Shown here: piece by piece, positions 24,126-38,739 of the stretch
How the letters are laid out: the number at the start of each line of letters is the position of its first letter
Numbering within the stretch: the first letter of the stretch is position 1
Source: Gavia stellata
Lineage: Eukaryota; Chordata; Aves; Gaviiformes; Gaviidae
Reading direction: 5' to 3'
Assembly (NCBI RefSeq): GCF_030936135.1
Contig: NC_082611.1
Location: 7,331,001-7,395,000, forward strand
Length of the DNA: 64,000 nucleotides
The notes under the pieces: model-generated
Told to the model about the DNA's origin: nothing
Databases searched by the model: none
What the model saw: the letters and a program-made list of their open reading frames with translations, nothing else
Program-made: the position numbers and the translations under genes

Positions 24126-25607
24126 GGAAGTAGGAGGCAACTTATTTGGGTAAATTGAGAGTCTGGATTTCGCACTGACTTACTTCAGACAAGGATCTGT
24201 TCAGCTGATTAGGAAAATAGACAGGACCAGTGGGTGATCTGGCACTACCTCTTGGACCTCCCATTTCATCTTTGATAGTATTTTCCAAGGAGTGAAGATA
24301 GACCTTGAGGCACAGAGCTCTTTCTAAGGTGCTGAAGATACCACTGTCTTCATGTCTTACTAGGCTTTGCAGGTGATTTCACCAGCTGCATGCTCTTTAG
24401 GGCAGGATTTCTTGGAGGGAGGAGAAAAGGAGTTGGTTGATTTGTAGAGCAGACCCTTGCGATGTGCATTACTAATAACGCTGAGAATAAAAGAAGTTCC
24501 AGAGTCACAGTCAACTGTGGATGCAAGGGAAGCGTGACAGTGCAGAAGACAGGCGCGTAGGATGTTGGTAGCATATAGAGAGGGTAATTGAGTGCTATGT
24601 AATAAAGATTTACATTTTTTAGTGTACATCAGTTTTCTTTGGAGCCAGCAGTGAAACCTTGAAACACTCCAGTGATGTTACAGAGGGCACTCCAGGCAGC
24701 AGAGTGCTAAAAATCGTAGTTTTGGTGTACTGGAATCTGTATGCAGTCCTCAGTTTGCATACATCTTCCTGATCCCGTTTGAAAATTGTGCTTGTCATTT
24801 TCAGAACCCCACTGCATGGGACACGACCTGGACTGCTTCACTTAACAAAGCCAAATAGTTGGAGCAGTTATTTTGTTGTTTTTTATGATAAATGAAATGC
24901 CAAGTTTTCCATCTTTGCTTTTTCTCATGGCCCTTTAACCCATGTGGTAGGCTTATTTAGGGAACAAGACAAGCCTGGATGCAGTCCCAGAGTTTGCAGT
25001 AGCTTCAGATGCCCCTCCAAAGGTTAGGATACTTCACAGGGGATTTGTTCTGCAACAGAGAGGCTAAAAGGAAAGCCATGCTAGTTACTTTTTGCTTTTG
25101 ATTCTGTCCTGGTACTGCCCTGAAAACCAAGCAAGAGAATTACAGAGGAAGCATTGTTGCTGTTGGGTGTGTAATACCGTATTTTCTACCATAGCCTCAT
25201 GCCAGAACTTCAAAAAACTTCTTGTAAGAAACATTTCACGTGAAATATTACTGTTCTTATTTCTACACCTTTCCAGTAAGAAAAGCTTTATTATGCCTTT
25301 CACATAAAAATGCAACTGTTCTATTTTAGATATGGTTTTGTGTCACAGAATGTGCACTGTTTCTGGGGGCTTTCAGTAAAATGGGTATTAGAATTAAATT
25401 GTGCATGCTTATACATGACATTTAACGTCTATGCCTTCCCTGCCTTTTGCCCTTGCAATTGCATTGACAGGAGTTACGTTAGACTAATTGCCGCAGGATT
25501 TGATCTTGTGCATAAATACAGCGCAATTTTACATGTATGGAACAGCACTGTAGCAACAATGATGCGAATAACGTAGCTGAGGTTTAATATTTTGTTTCCT
25601 GTTTTAG

Positions 25608-25712
25608 GATATGATGATGTTTCAGAAACAAACTTGAGATCTTATAGTGTTCATTCTGCTAAACATGTGCAAGAGAATCGTCCTGTGCCCATTCGCAGAA
25701 AAAGAAGCATTG
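25608..25712 (+). CDS. PDGFA: PDGFA coding exon 3 (propeptide end and furin site)
   Basis: This exon completes codon 54 and encodes residues 55-88 plus the first base of codon 89. The first two-thirds (Tyr-Asp-Asp-Val-Ser-Glu...) is the least conserved part of the precursor. It ends with RPVPIRRKRSI; R83-R84-K85-R86 is the dibasic proprotein-convertase site after which the mature chain begins at S87. The acceptor has a clear pyrimidine tract ending TTTTAG at 25607 and the donor is TTG|GTAAGA. At 105 nt it keeps the frame between phase 1 on both sides, so skipping it would preserve the reading frame but remove the cleavage site. Confidence 0.96.
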
Positions 25713-28200
<2,488 letters not shown>

Positions 28201-31200
28201 TGATCATTGGAAAATCTTGAGTTTGGATTTGATTTTCACAGGATTCCCATTAGGTTTTTCTTCTTTTGTAATGAAAATGAAGTTGATTGTGTCTTTCCCA
28301 TGATCTCGCACAGTACAAATCTTAAAGTTAAGAAGATAAAATGACTCAAGGGGCATTGGACTTAAAAAAATAAATAAATCACAGTATGGAATGCTGTTTT
28401 CTTAATTAAAAATTATGCAGCCTAAATTGGGCTTTTATATTTGACAACATAACACTTTTGATCTGAAAAAATGTGTTTCAAATTATCTTACCCCAGGGAC
28501 AGAAGACTCAACAGCTTCATGCTGTATTTACTCATTAGACAAAATCCCTCTTGCAATTTTCCAGTAAATATTACGTGAAATATTTCTTATGTTCATTTGG
28601 CTTCACTGTGTTCTAATTTTTATCAGTATTTAAACAAGTAATGTTGATTTACATCTGCGTGCAGGAGATTAGACTTGCACTTAGCATTTATATTGTTAAG
28701 ACTCTGAGTTCTTGTTGCTCTGAGCATTTTAAGAGCAGAATTTAAAAAAATCCAACACATTCTTGAACATAAAATTGCTCAGCACAACATACTGATCACT
28801 GTACTTGCAATGGATTTCTTATCGAGAAAGGTATACTTAACCCACATAGCACTGTACGTCTTAAAGTATGGCATCTAAGCCAGTTCATTGTTTTTCATAC
28901 ACACAGGCACCATCTGAGCAGGATTTCTTTTTCTTTTCTGTTTCTGAACATCGGAAAGATGTTTTCACACCTAAATAAACTGGAGAAACATCTGAACAGA
29001 TTTTGTCAGTCTTTCAAAAAATAATTACACTTTACACTTGCTTTGTATCCCTTCCTTTGGGGGATATACTTTGCAGAAACACTTAAAAATGAGGAAAAAG
29101 TTGGGATTAATAATTATTTGAGAGCTGAGAACAAACTGGGGAAGCTGAAGCACTACAATTCTAAGCCATTCAGAGTAGCAGCTAAACAGCAAAGTGCCTC
29201 AGGGTTATAATATCTAGTGGTGTTGCCTTTGGGTTTGATACAGCTTCCAGATAATTTCGTGTAGCAACTAATACATACAAAGCAACTGGAGACACCCAGC
29301 AAAGTGTTGAGCTGTGTATTGTGAACTTGCTGTTGGTACTTGTGTGTGACGTTGCAACCATGTGCTTGTTTCCTACCCCTGCAGTGACAGGGAAGATTAC
29401 AGAGGGAGGTTTGGCTGTTGAAGTCCCCTGCTGCTGGGGACACTGAGAGTTCCCTGGAAGCTGCAAACTCCACAACTGGCAGCAGCTTTGTAAGATGTCA
29501 TTGCTGGGGCTGCTTCCCCAGCGTACCACCATGTTAAAGAAATCTTAGTTTCTCATTCAGTCTGCTAATACGGTTTTAGTGCTTTTAGATTTGCATTCAT
29601 TTTAGTAGGGTGCAAGCTAAAAGTAGGTTCAGCTGAGCAGCTGCTTTTTGTGGCTGTGTAAATGTATTGCCACCAGCAATATCAATATACGTCAGCCAGC
29701 TTTGGAGGACTTTTTTTTTCCAAGCTCCAAGACTGCTCCAAACAGTCATTAAGTAGAAGGGAAAAAAGGACAAGAGGTCAAGCAGGAACAGGATGTTCAT
29801 TGTAAAGGTTGTAGGCTGACCCCACTGTCACACCAGAAATCTCTGAACAGAATCCATATTTATGCCCTTCAGAGTCAGATCCTCTTGTAGCTTTGATATA
29901 ATTGATGGTTTTATGAGCCTTTTGCCAATCCCTCGTTCAGAGCTGAATGTCTGCTCATGCCATTAAATAGCTGGCCCAGAGTGAGGGTCGCTGGAAAGGT
30001 AGGGGGAGCGGTTTTGGAGAGCCTTCTCAGCTGTTCCTGCAGTGCGGTTGGAAAGCCGTCTTGTGTTTTCCCCTGATGTCAGCCCGCATAACAGCCCTCT
30101 TTTGATTAAACATTGAAAAGGCTTTCCCCACTTCCTCTTCATTGACAAGGTAGTGAGATCATAGCTGGCCCATTCACACTAGAAAAATGTTCACCCAGAA
30201 AGGTCAGCAAGTGGGTTTGCATCATCTAACAGGCGAAAGCAAAGGGTGTTTTCTTTGTCTTACTGAGGGCCACTGTAGTCAAGGTTAAAAGACAGCCGTG
30301 GCAGTGTGGGAGGAGCAGCGGAGGTGCTTGTCTTGGGGCATTCCTTTCTTGGGAACATGACTCAAAGGCTGTAAGGGTTTGGGGATGTCCTTACTTCGCC
30401 TTCACTGTGCCTTCGTCAGTGAAGTACCGTTAATGGGCTTGTGGAATTGGAGCCTAAGGAGGCTCCAAGCCAGGGGTGTTGGTGGCACAGCTTCCCTGAA
30501 ACGGGTCCTCTAAGGTTTCACTTTCATGGGATGGGTTAGTAAAAGGTAGGTTTGCCCTGCACCATGACAGAGGGAGCCCATGAGAGCACAGCGTGCTGGT
30601 CCTAAAGAGATCTCTATTCAGCAAGCTGTACCTGTACAGCACTGCAAAAATCGGGCTGAAATAAAACGGCTGGTTGGGAGTTGCTCTTTGATAGGAAGGA
30701 AAGAATTGCATTTCCCTCCTGATGGAGTAATGGTGACAAGGATCGGTGAGTTAGGGGTGCTGGTGTCTATTACAGATATATGTCCTCCCCTGTCTGCAAA
30801 AGCATTTCAGTAACATCTGCAGATTCTGTTGCTTCTGCACAGCGAGATCAAGTATTTACCAAGTACCAGACCATAATTTATTGGGGGGGGTTTCTGAACT
30901 GAGTCTTCCCAAGAGGTTTCTTGTAATGTTTAGCATTGCTTTAACCATTTCTCAGTATTCAATGTTGAGCTGATTTGGGGAAATTTAACCTCGTATATTC
31001 TCACAGTAAATTAATACGAGGGAAAGATGCAGAGAAAAGAGCTGGAAAGGAAGTCACACAGGAGCAGCTCCTCAGCTGTCAGCTGGGAGGTTTCGAAGAG
31101 AGATGGAAAAAAATGCAGGAATTTGAAACGAGTTGTTCAGCAGAGCTACCCAGCCTCTGAAGAGGTTAAAAAGGCCTGGCAGAACAAATTGCTTGTGTAG

Positions 31201-31708
31201 GCAAAGTGGCTGTATGTAATGTTTGCAGGTTTAAGAACATTTTTCTTCAGTGACTGTTTCTATCATTAGGATAAACAGCACTTGATTTTAGCTGTGGCTT
31301 AACAGGAGATTACGGCCAGCACTTGGTGGGATCTGCAGGCAGGACCAGCTGAGGGGTATCAAAGGTCAATTTAAGAGTGGGAGAAACAAGGGAAACCCCG
31401 ATACAGGTGAAGAGAAGACCGAAAACCAGAGAGAGGTGCCCTCATAGCATGAGAGGAACCCTGCCATGGCAGGTCGCCTGACAGAGGGCAAGGTCTGGCT
31501 GCTCCCGGTCAGGAAGAGAGGACGTGGACACCCCACATCAGCCATTCCCCCAGCACCCCCTGGACGGGGGTAACAACTTTGCTGCGGCACCCTCCAGTTC
31601 TGCCCCCGGACCCTTCCTCCAGCCGTGCCCTCGCTGAGGCACCGCCAAACCGGCCTCTGAGGCGGCTCCCGCCGCGGGGTCTCCCCGCGGCCCCCTTGCC
31701 CCCACGCC

Positions 31709-31725
31709 TTCCCAGCGTGCCCCGC
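31709..31725 (+). promoter_or_regulatory. ZNF143-like motif, copy 1
   Basis: TTCCCAGCGTGCCCCGC. The ZNF143/THAP11 promoter motif is ACTACAATTCCCAGCATGC; the core TTCCCAGC-TGC is kept with A replaced by G. The left flank (CCCCACGCC) does not match ACTACA. Confidence 0.4.
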
Positions 31726-31751
31726 GGCCGCCCCAGCTTCCCGCGCCGCGG

Positions 31752-31777
31752 GGACTGCGTTTCCCAGCGTGCCCCGC
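31752..31777 (+). promoter_or_regulatory. ZNF143-like motif, copy 2
   Basis: The same 17-mer as copy 1 (31761-31777), here preceded by GGACTGCGT, which also resembles the ACTACA part of the motif. This makes it the better match of the pair. The two copies start 52 bp apart. Confidence 0.5.
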
Positions 31778-31778
31778 T

Positions 31779-31930
31779 GCCGTGAGAGGGCTTCCCGCCG
31801 CCCCGCGGCTTGGCCCGGCCCGGCCCGGCCCGGCCGCAGCCCGCTCCACCCGGAGCCGTGACAGGGCTTCGCGCCGCCCCGGGCGCTGACAGGGCCACTT
31901 TCTGTCCCTGGAGCCGTGGCAGGGCTGCCC
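31779..31930 (+). repeat. Three related GCCGTG(A/G)(G/C)AGGGCT blocks
   Basis: Blocks start at 31779, 31855 and 31913, each reading GCCGTG then AGAGGGCTT, ACAGGGCTT or GCAGGGCTG, followed by C-rich CG sequence. Spacings of 76 and 58 bp indicate a decayed tandem duplication inside the intronic island. Confidence 0.5.
31808..31836 (+). repeat. (GGCCC)n simple repeat
   Basis: About five pentamer units between the first two related blocks of the intronic island. Confidence 0.8.
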
Positions 31931-33997
31931 CCCTTGTGTGCTAACAGGACGGTGCACCCCTGGGCCTCCTTTCCCTGCAGGGAAAACTCTCCTTACCCCA
32001 CCCTAAGTAACTGCACAAGGCTTTTCTTAGGTAGGGGTTTGGCCTGAGGAGTGCCCTGTGAATGTCTCTAATGGGTATTTTAGGGTGGGTGGCTGCCAGG
32101 CTCTGAGGCAGCTGGCCTCCCCACCGCTTCCCGTCCTGTGTGTGCTGGGGAGGCGCGCACAGCTGCCGTGGTGCGTCCTGGAAGGCACCGGGTCAGTCCT
32201 GCCCTGCCGCCCCTGGAGCGCCGGCTCGGGGCCTGCAAAGTGCTCCGTGACGTGCCGGGCCCCGCGGGATCCCTGATCCCGGCTCAGTCCTTCTGGTGCC
32301 TTTACGCCCTGTTGTCTTACATCTTCCTCACAGACCTGAGGGCTGTGAAGATCACAGTTGCAAGGTGAAGGCAGGTTTTCCCTCCATCGTATCAGCACAC
32401 GTTTATTTTAATACGGAAGCATCTATATAGATGTATCCAAAAGGTATCCGCATTCAGCTATTTTTTGGTTTTATTTCCTATCCTGTGTTTAGCTATCAGC
32501 CACATGAGTTTTGCTGTTATGAGGAATTTTCTGTGCTGAGACGTCTCTTGCAAGTTCCTGCCCGTGATAAATTTTGGCTTTGTGCTAGAAGTGTTTTGGA
32601 CACTTCTGCATAAGGTCTTGGGTTTTTCCTATTATTACTCCCTGATTTCATCTCTGCTGGAGAAGCTCTAGAAAAGGTGTTCCCATTATGCTTCCGTTAG
32701 GCCACATATTTTTGTCAGATTTTATTTTCCTTTTTACTTAGCCAGCACGACATACCACAGGATAGTACCTAGAGTGTCCAGTGATACAAGTGTGGTGCCA
32801 CCGATTATACGCCATTTAACTAAGCTAGTCAGTTATTTCACTGTCTTTCTCTTAGAATTTTTATATAGTGATATTTTGTGGATTTGGAGGATTTGAGGTT
32901 GGCATGGTTTTTAGTTTTGTTGCATTAGAGACAAGTAAAAGCAGCTGATCTTGGTTTGTTGAGGGCTGACCATTTCAAAGCATTTGGTAATACACTTGAG
33001 AGTAACCGTACAAGATAAACACCAGGGAGAAAAATACAAAGAAGAAAAAAGATGCAAACACAAGGCCAAATCCCATGCTGTTAGCATAGCTATCCCTGTT
33101 TACACCCACTGAAAATCTGACCTGCAACCCTTATCATTTTAGATTAGCATTAATTACAGATCCTGTGTGGCAGCAGGTATTAACAGATGACACAAGCACA
33201 GCAATTCATCTGGTTTGTGCTGCTTCGGTTTGAATATTTGCAGCATCTTACAAATGACATTCCTTTAACTTGTGTAGCATGAAATGGGGCAGTGGAACGT
33301 ATGCTGGATTGTATTTTAACTACAGTGCCGTAAGAAACAGCTTTAAATTGCTGCATAAATTCATTATGATGCTATTGTTCGAAGTATTATCTTTTTTTGT
33401 TTTTTGGGTTTTTTTTTACTGTTGTTTAATACGAAATAGCCACAGGAACTGCATATATCTTTCAGTCTGGAAAAGAAAGCAAAACAAGGACAGACTTTAA
33501 AAAGCTTGATTACAGTTTATTTTTATTGTGTGTAATTTTCAATAAGACTGGTTTATTCTAACAGCTGTAATAAGCGTGGCAGATCTGAAAGCTGTTTCAT
33601 GATTGCTGGGTCTCTTTCTTTGTCTCTGATGATGGAGGTGTCTTAATTCCTGTTTGTTTTTGTAAATTTTAAGGATTAGTCATCCTTTGATGCCAGATGA
33701 CTCAGTTGTACGATACATTTTCAAATCTTTGTGTTCAAAGGCTCTGTGGAGTTAGGTTCTGATAGGAGATTTTGAAACACGCTGCTTTGACCCATAGTTA
33801 GTCTTTCAGCAAAAGCATTCTTGTATGTCACAGCCAGTTCTTAATCTGTTTATATGGAGATCTGGCAGTTTTGGAAGATACCTTTTAATGTGGACACTTT
33901 AGTTATTGCATCTGTCTCCCTGCAACTTTTGTTTGCTGGGTAAATGCTCCAGATCCTGTTGACAGAAGAGGCGGTGACTAAAACGTGGATCTGAATT

Positions 33998-34055
33998 GGC
34001 TCCATGGAAGCAATGGCAGATCTCCCATTGATTTTAATAAGGCCAGGATTTTGCC
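33998..34055. repeat. Decayed palindromic-repeat fragment
   Basis: GGCTCCATGGAAGCAATGGC followed by AGATCTCCCATTGATTTTAA and GGCCAGGATTTT. This is like the common 'CCATTGAAGTCAATGGC ... CTCCCATTGACTTCAATGGGGCCAGGATTTC' arrangement. Confidence 0.45.
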
Positions 34056-35683
34056 TTAGCTTCTGTTCCTGTCATTCAAAGGTCCTTGGTAGTTTGTGTC
34101 CACAGAGCCACAAGAGTGTTTCTGGAAACTGGGAATGTGATGTTTTTCTCCAGCCACCACTCTCATTTTGTGACACTGTTGTTCCACTTTTGGGAGGGCC
34201 AGGGAATGATTTTCACAGTGTGAAGATTGATTTGGAGCATTAAATCCCCACCAAACACACAAGTAAACCATTACCAGGCGAGTCTAGTGTAACTATGGAT
34301 ACTTTATTTGGTAGTAGCTGCAGCTTTTGGTTTATCGGACTTTATGACTTTGTTGTGTAAGTTTTGTAGAGACCACCAGCCTCTCTTGTCCTTCTGCTCC
34401 CTCATCTATCTTATTTATAATGCATACCTGTATTATGTAGTCATCTTGTTTGCTGGGACAGCCATATTGCAGTCCCCTTTTGTCAAATGGTAGATAAATC
34501 ATTAGTAGGACTGAGAAGCCATGATTTCATTTCAGCAATTTCCATTTCAAGCAAATGATTATCACCTATTCATGCAGTGTTTAACACAATTGTAAACTAA
34601 ACATTGGACCCCTTGCACACTGTCTAGCACTTTCTTTGCCCACATGATGCCGTATTCCCTTGCACGGACATGACCATCATGCCCGTTACACTTAGCACGA
34701 GTCTGTGCCCAGCATCCCACAACCCATTTCAGCTCCCCAGCGCAGCAGTGTTCCTGCGCCCTGTGCTGTTCCTCCTCTCCTGGCTGCCGGCACCAAGTTC
34801 GTCAGGATTTCCTCGTGTTCAGTATCCCCCCCCCGCCCCCCAACATCCTTTTCTGCATTGATTTCCTTCAGATGAGAGGCCTGCACGTAGCCAGAGCCTC
34901 TCCAGTATGCTCCTTCCTCCAACCTCACCTTGCCCTCCAGACTTTTTTTAAGGATGCCAGTACTTTGGCCCATAGTGGAGCAGGTGCAGTTGGAAGCAGT
35001 TGGATGGACCGGAGAGAAATAGTGTACCTGCTGGCTGTCCACAATAAAGCCAAAGGCTGGATCCATTTTGAGAGTGGTAGTTCCCTTGGACGTAAAAACT
35101 GCGTGGGAACTCCTGTAAACAAGTCCCAGGTCATTGCAAGAAGTGACTAGGATTGAGATTGCTGCTTTCTAAGCTGATACTCAGCTCCTGGTTCTGTAAA
35201 GAGTTGGGCACTTTATGTTCAGAGGGCTCTGGAGACACCAATTTATAAATTATAAAATGTATTACAAACCAATCTAATGCCTTCACTGTTAGCCTTCAGC
35301 TTAAGAACAGGGGTCAGCATGTACAGGAAATCATGCTAGAAGTGGCAGTCTACAAGAACAACCACTGATTTGAATCTGTATAGAAGTTTATTGTGATATA
35401 CATGAAAACTGAGTTGCTTAAAACTTCAAACCGAAATGAATGGGAAATTGTTTTATCTCTTGGGGGAAAAGAAAATTGTTTCAAACTGCTGAACTTGAAT
35501 AAACAAATAGTCTCTGCAACAAATAGTTACACGATGCACAATTAAGATAAAAGATGATTAGTATGCTAACATTTTATATGGGTTTGGCTACATTAGAAAA
35601 TAGAGCTATACAGTTATTTGTCTTCAGTTCTGAACTATAACTATGTTAATGTGTCTCAGTACATACCTCATCATATTTTATAG

Positions 35684-35810
35684 GTTGCAAAAGTGGAATA
35701 TGTTAGAAAAAAGCCAAAATTAAAAGAAGTTCTGGTGAGATTAGAAGAGCATATGGAATGCACCTGTACATCATCAAATACTAATTCAGATTATAGAGAA
35801 GAAGAAACTG
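35684..35810 (+). CDS. PDGFA: PDGFA coding exon 5 (end of growth-factor domain)
   Basis: This exon encodes residues 152-193 plus the first base of codon 194. It opens with [16 protein letters not shown], includes the receptor-contacting basic loop (R159-K160-K161), and supplies the last two knot cysteines, C177 and C179, giving the full set of eight. It ends in an acidic stretch (DYREEET). The acceptor is ATTTTATAG|GTT and the donor CTG|GTATGT. The split codon 194 becomes Gly when joined to exon 6 or Asp when joined to exon 7, so this donor is the branch point between the two isoforms. Confidence 0.97.
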
Positions 35811-37435
35811 GTATGTTTTCCTTTTATTTTTGCATTAATGCTGATTTCATATGGGCCTTATATTAGTAAAGTATGTAAAGCAAACTTTGCTTCCAGTGAA
35901 CTCAGTAGAGAATCTCCCAGCTACTTCTCTGTGTATTGAAGATGCAAAATCAGGGACAGTTTGTGCTGGATAAAGAGTTTGCATTTGAAGTTTAAAGTGT
36001 ATCAGTTCTCATTAGGTTAGCCTTTAAATAAACGTAAATGCCTGATAGTATTCAGGTCTTGCTTAACTAAGTTAAAGGTTGTTATGTTGCAGCTTATTGG
36101 TGAACTCTGTTGCCTGATTTCTTTAGACTTTGTGGAGACAGGGCTAAGGCTGAGATTTACTTGACCTTGGGGAAAATATTAATGAAATGAATGTAGAGCT
36201 CTTTCTTAGGAATAAATACAATATTCAGGAGTAAGGAGTTTTGAAACAACATTGCCCATTCCTGTTGTTTTCTTACTTATATGTAGTCAAGAATTTATTG
36301 TCACGTTAAACGTAAGTTTGCCTTATCAAGACAACGTTTAAGTTACCATGGGGAAAGATTTACGGGGAAAAATACTTACTTTCAATGTGACTTTCATAAA
36401 ACCACCTAAAATCGTTAGCTCAAATCCTCTTACTAGGGTGCAATCGATGCAGAACTTGACACTTATTCAGGAGACCCACTACAGTAGAAAGCATACCTCC
36501 CTCCCTCCAGGCTTTGGTTGAAGGCAGCCTCAAAAGTTTGCTTTCACCTCTGCTGGGAATTTAGGAATGCAGTAAACCCAGCCCCAAAATGAGAGTCAGT
36601 GAAGAGCAGGTAAATATAGGAGGAAAGCTGCCCAAAGGTGATGGGTTTCGTAGGTGGTTGGGTGAGGAAGCGTTTTCTGTACTGTCTCCATCCAGCATGG
36701 AGACATAAATCCGGTCTAAGTGAATGTAAACTTCAGTTGCTATGTACAGAGCAGAAGAATTAGAATTTGTATAAAAGCAAAGTTAGGCCTCTGCTGTGAT
36801 TTTTATTGGACATCAATTTATAATCTGAGCTGAGTGTTTTAGCTGAAACTAGATTGAGTTATGAGTAGACAAAACCACATTTAAAATGGTTATTTTTATG
36901 TGTGTATGGTTTGATATTTTTTCTATGATGTCTTCTGTTTTGGAAAAAAGTTTCATTAGATCAACTTCAGTTTTCTAAAATGTCTTTAATTGCCAAGACG
37001 AAGCAGTTAAGATTTTAAGATGAAAACTTTCCTTTTTGGTGTGTGTGAAAAATGGTGTAGAATTGTCATGGAAAAATACAGATTTCTAGGATTTAATTAC
37101 TGATAGGAACAAAACTTGCACCAGCAAGTGGATGATGAGCTGAAAATAGCTTAACTACAGAGCTGAAAGCAAATGTTGAATACTGCATGGTAACAGTAAT
37201 TATAGATGGATCTTGGAAATGACGTATGCAATGCCAACTTCGTTTATTATTTCTTTACTTTTGTATAATTACTTTGTAAACGGAATGTCAAATCAGACAT
37301 TATAAAGTTATTACTTTAATGCAAAAGATAATGAGGTTTCTTTGAAATGTAAACGGTTTGAGTATTTATTACTTCAGTGTTCAACGAAATGCATTACCTT
37401 AGGGCTTTTTACCAGCCCTGCCCTTATGTTAACAG
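35811..37435 (+). other. PDGFA: PDGFA intron 5
   Basis: 1,625 nt, GT-AG, AT-rich. It precedes the alternative exon 6, and its 3' end has a purine-interrupted, weak pyrimidine tract. Nothing else was recognised. Confidence 0.9.
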
Positions 37436-37518
37436 GAAGGCCTAGGGAATCAGGTAAAAAACGGAAACGAAAAAAGTTAAAACCAACATAAAACCTACTG
37501 GAACTATTTGATATTCAG
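37436..37518 (+). CDS. PDGFA: PDGFA alternative exon 6 (basic retention tail, long form)
   Basis: The coding part runs to the TAA at 37489-37491; the last 27 nt are untranslated. It encodes G194 to T211, with the strongly basic run KKRKRKKLKP at residues 201-210. In the family this tail binds heparan sulphate and keeps the long form near the cell surface and matrix. The acceptor ...TTATGTTAACAG has a weak pyrimidine tract, which fits an often-skipped exon. The donor is TTCAG|GTAGGA. The stop is 27 nt from the exon junction, too close to trigger nonsense-mediated decay by the usual 50-55 nt rule. The exon is 83 nt here; I recall 69 nt in mammals, the difference lying after the stop. Confidence 0.93.
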
Positions 37519-38728
37519 GTAGGACCTATATGCTGAACACCCTAATAGCACAAGTACTGGAAAACTTAATCAAATATCATCACTTCAACTTAATCACTGT
37601 TCAGAATCTTGACACTTGCTACCTCAAGGCTGCAAAGAGATTAGATTTGATTGGCTTTGATAATTCTACCTGCTGGTATTTTTCCTTTAAGCTCCACATC
37701 ACCATCAGCATCTTACATTCTTGAGCTACTTCCTTTTCTTGCCTTTTTTGGTTCTTTTTTTTGGAGGGTGCTAATACTTCAGCTTCTGAAATCTCAAGTT
37801 CTATTGCCTCTGCTTTTGTTTCATTATTATTGATTTCTGAGGTCCAAGTATCACATAATAATGCATGAATGAATTGCCAGGTTACAAATTCATGTGTTCT
37901 CAGTCATTGGCTGTAAAACATTGAGTGTACATACAGCAAATGCTATTATATGCGTGACCATCAAACCCATGTTTTGGCATGAACTGGGTTTGATTGTACA
38001 TGCACCTGAGATGGTCTGATGACTTGCCTACCTGACAAGGAAGATGTTCAGAAATACCATGTTTTTGTTGCAGGGCCCTGTGTTACTTACACCAGAACAT
38101 TAAGATCCTTTTTTTGTCTGTTCAGTCTCAGTAGGATGATGACAGTCAGTCATCAAAATTCATGAGGTTTTCAGTGTAGTGAAAAACTAACACCCTCTCA
38201 ATGCAAAAATGACTGAAATCCTTTGGCCAACATATTAGCAATGTATGATGATGGCGATACACATTCCAAATTAAATACGGAATTTCCATTTCTTAATGAC
38301 TTGAAATTATGTAAACTGCAGCACTTGCAATTGATTCTAGTATTTGGAGCGGGAATGATTTGGATTTTGCAGTGTATGTGCCTAACGCCTGGATGATGGT
38401 GAATTTAATTTCAAGCACCTATTTTTGCACATAAACTCCCAATGGCAGTTTTCATTTATACTGATGTATCGTTTCTAAAGAATGCTAAACTTGATATCCT
38501 GTTTCAGATTAACAGGTATTTATTGGGAGTAGTATGATAGAAGCAGAGATTTTCTAAAATTCAACTTTAAAAGTGAGCATGTAAACTCAATCAAAACAGC
38601 ATTTAGAACTTCTTGTCCCAGGTTAGTGACTCTTCATGCAGAACAGTTTTTTTTTTAAGTCATCTACTTAGAGGATAGGACCTTTGATTCTAATCATAGA
38701 GTTATTGTATCTTTTTTCTCTCCTGCAG
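37519..38728 (+). other. PDGFA: PDGFA intron 6
   Basis: 1,210 nt, GT-AG, ending in a strong pyrimidine tract (CTTTTTTCTCTCCTGCAG). Nothing else was recognised inside it. Confidence 0.9.
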
Positions 38729-38739
38729 ATGTAAGGTGA
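38729..38739 (+). CDS. PDGFA: PDGFA exon 7 coding end (short form, DVR stop)
   Basis: When exon 5 is joined directly to this acceptor, the split codon reads Asp, followed by Val-Arg and the stop TGA at 38737-38739. This gives the 196-residue short form ending in DVR, as in other vertebrates. The acceptor CTTTTTTCTCTCCTGCAG has a long pyrimidine tract and is clearly stronger than that of exon 6. When exon 6 is included, all of exon 7 is 3' untranslated. The short form lacks the basic tail and is expected to diffuse freely. Confidence 0.95.

Larger units (their letters stand above)
18261..25607 (+). other. PDGFA: PDGFA intron 2
   Basis: 7,347 nt, GT-AG. The first 260 nt are the GC-rich tail of the CpG island and the rest is AT-rich. 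It contains a palindromic repeat copy at 20500-20595, shorter palindromic cores near 22905 and 24085, and a MIR-like fragment at 23850-24010. No coding exon or RNA gene was recognised. Confidence 0.9.
31540..31960. promoter_or_regulatory. Intronic CpG island, candidate internal promoter
   Basis: Very GC- and CpG-rich sequence, isolated in an AT-rich intron 13 kb from the main island. It contains two identical 17-nt copies of a ZNF143-like motif, a (GGCCC)n run and a set of related short blocks. No TATA box is evident. Such islands often mark promoters, here perhaps for a non-coding or antisense transcript or an alternative PDGFA start. The open frames on both strands match no protein I recognise. 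Confidence 0.55.

Noticed and set aside
31538..31957. 139-aa and 129-aa open frames on the - strand of the intronic CpG island
   Set aside because: They are GC-driven open frames over repeated blocks. The island is reported as a candidate promoter rather than as coding sequence.
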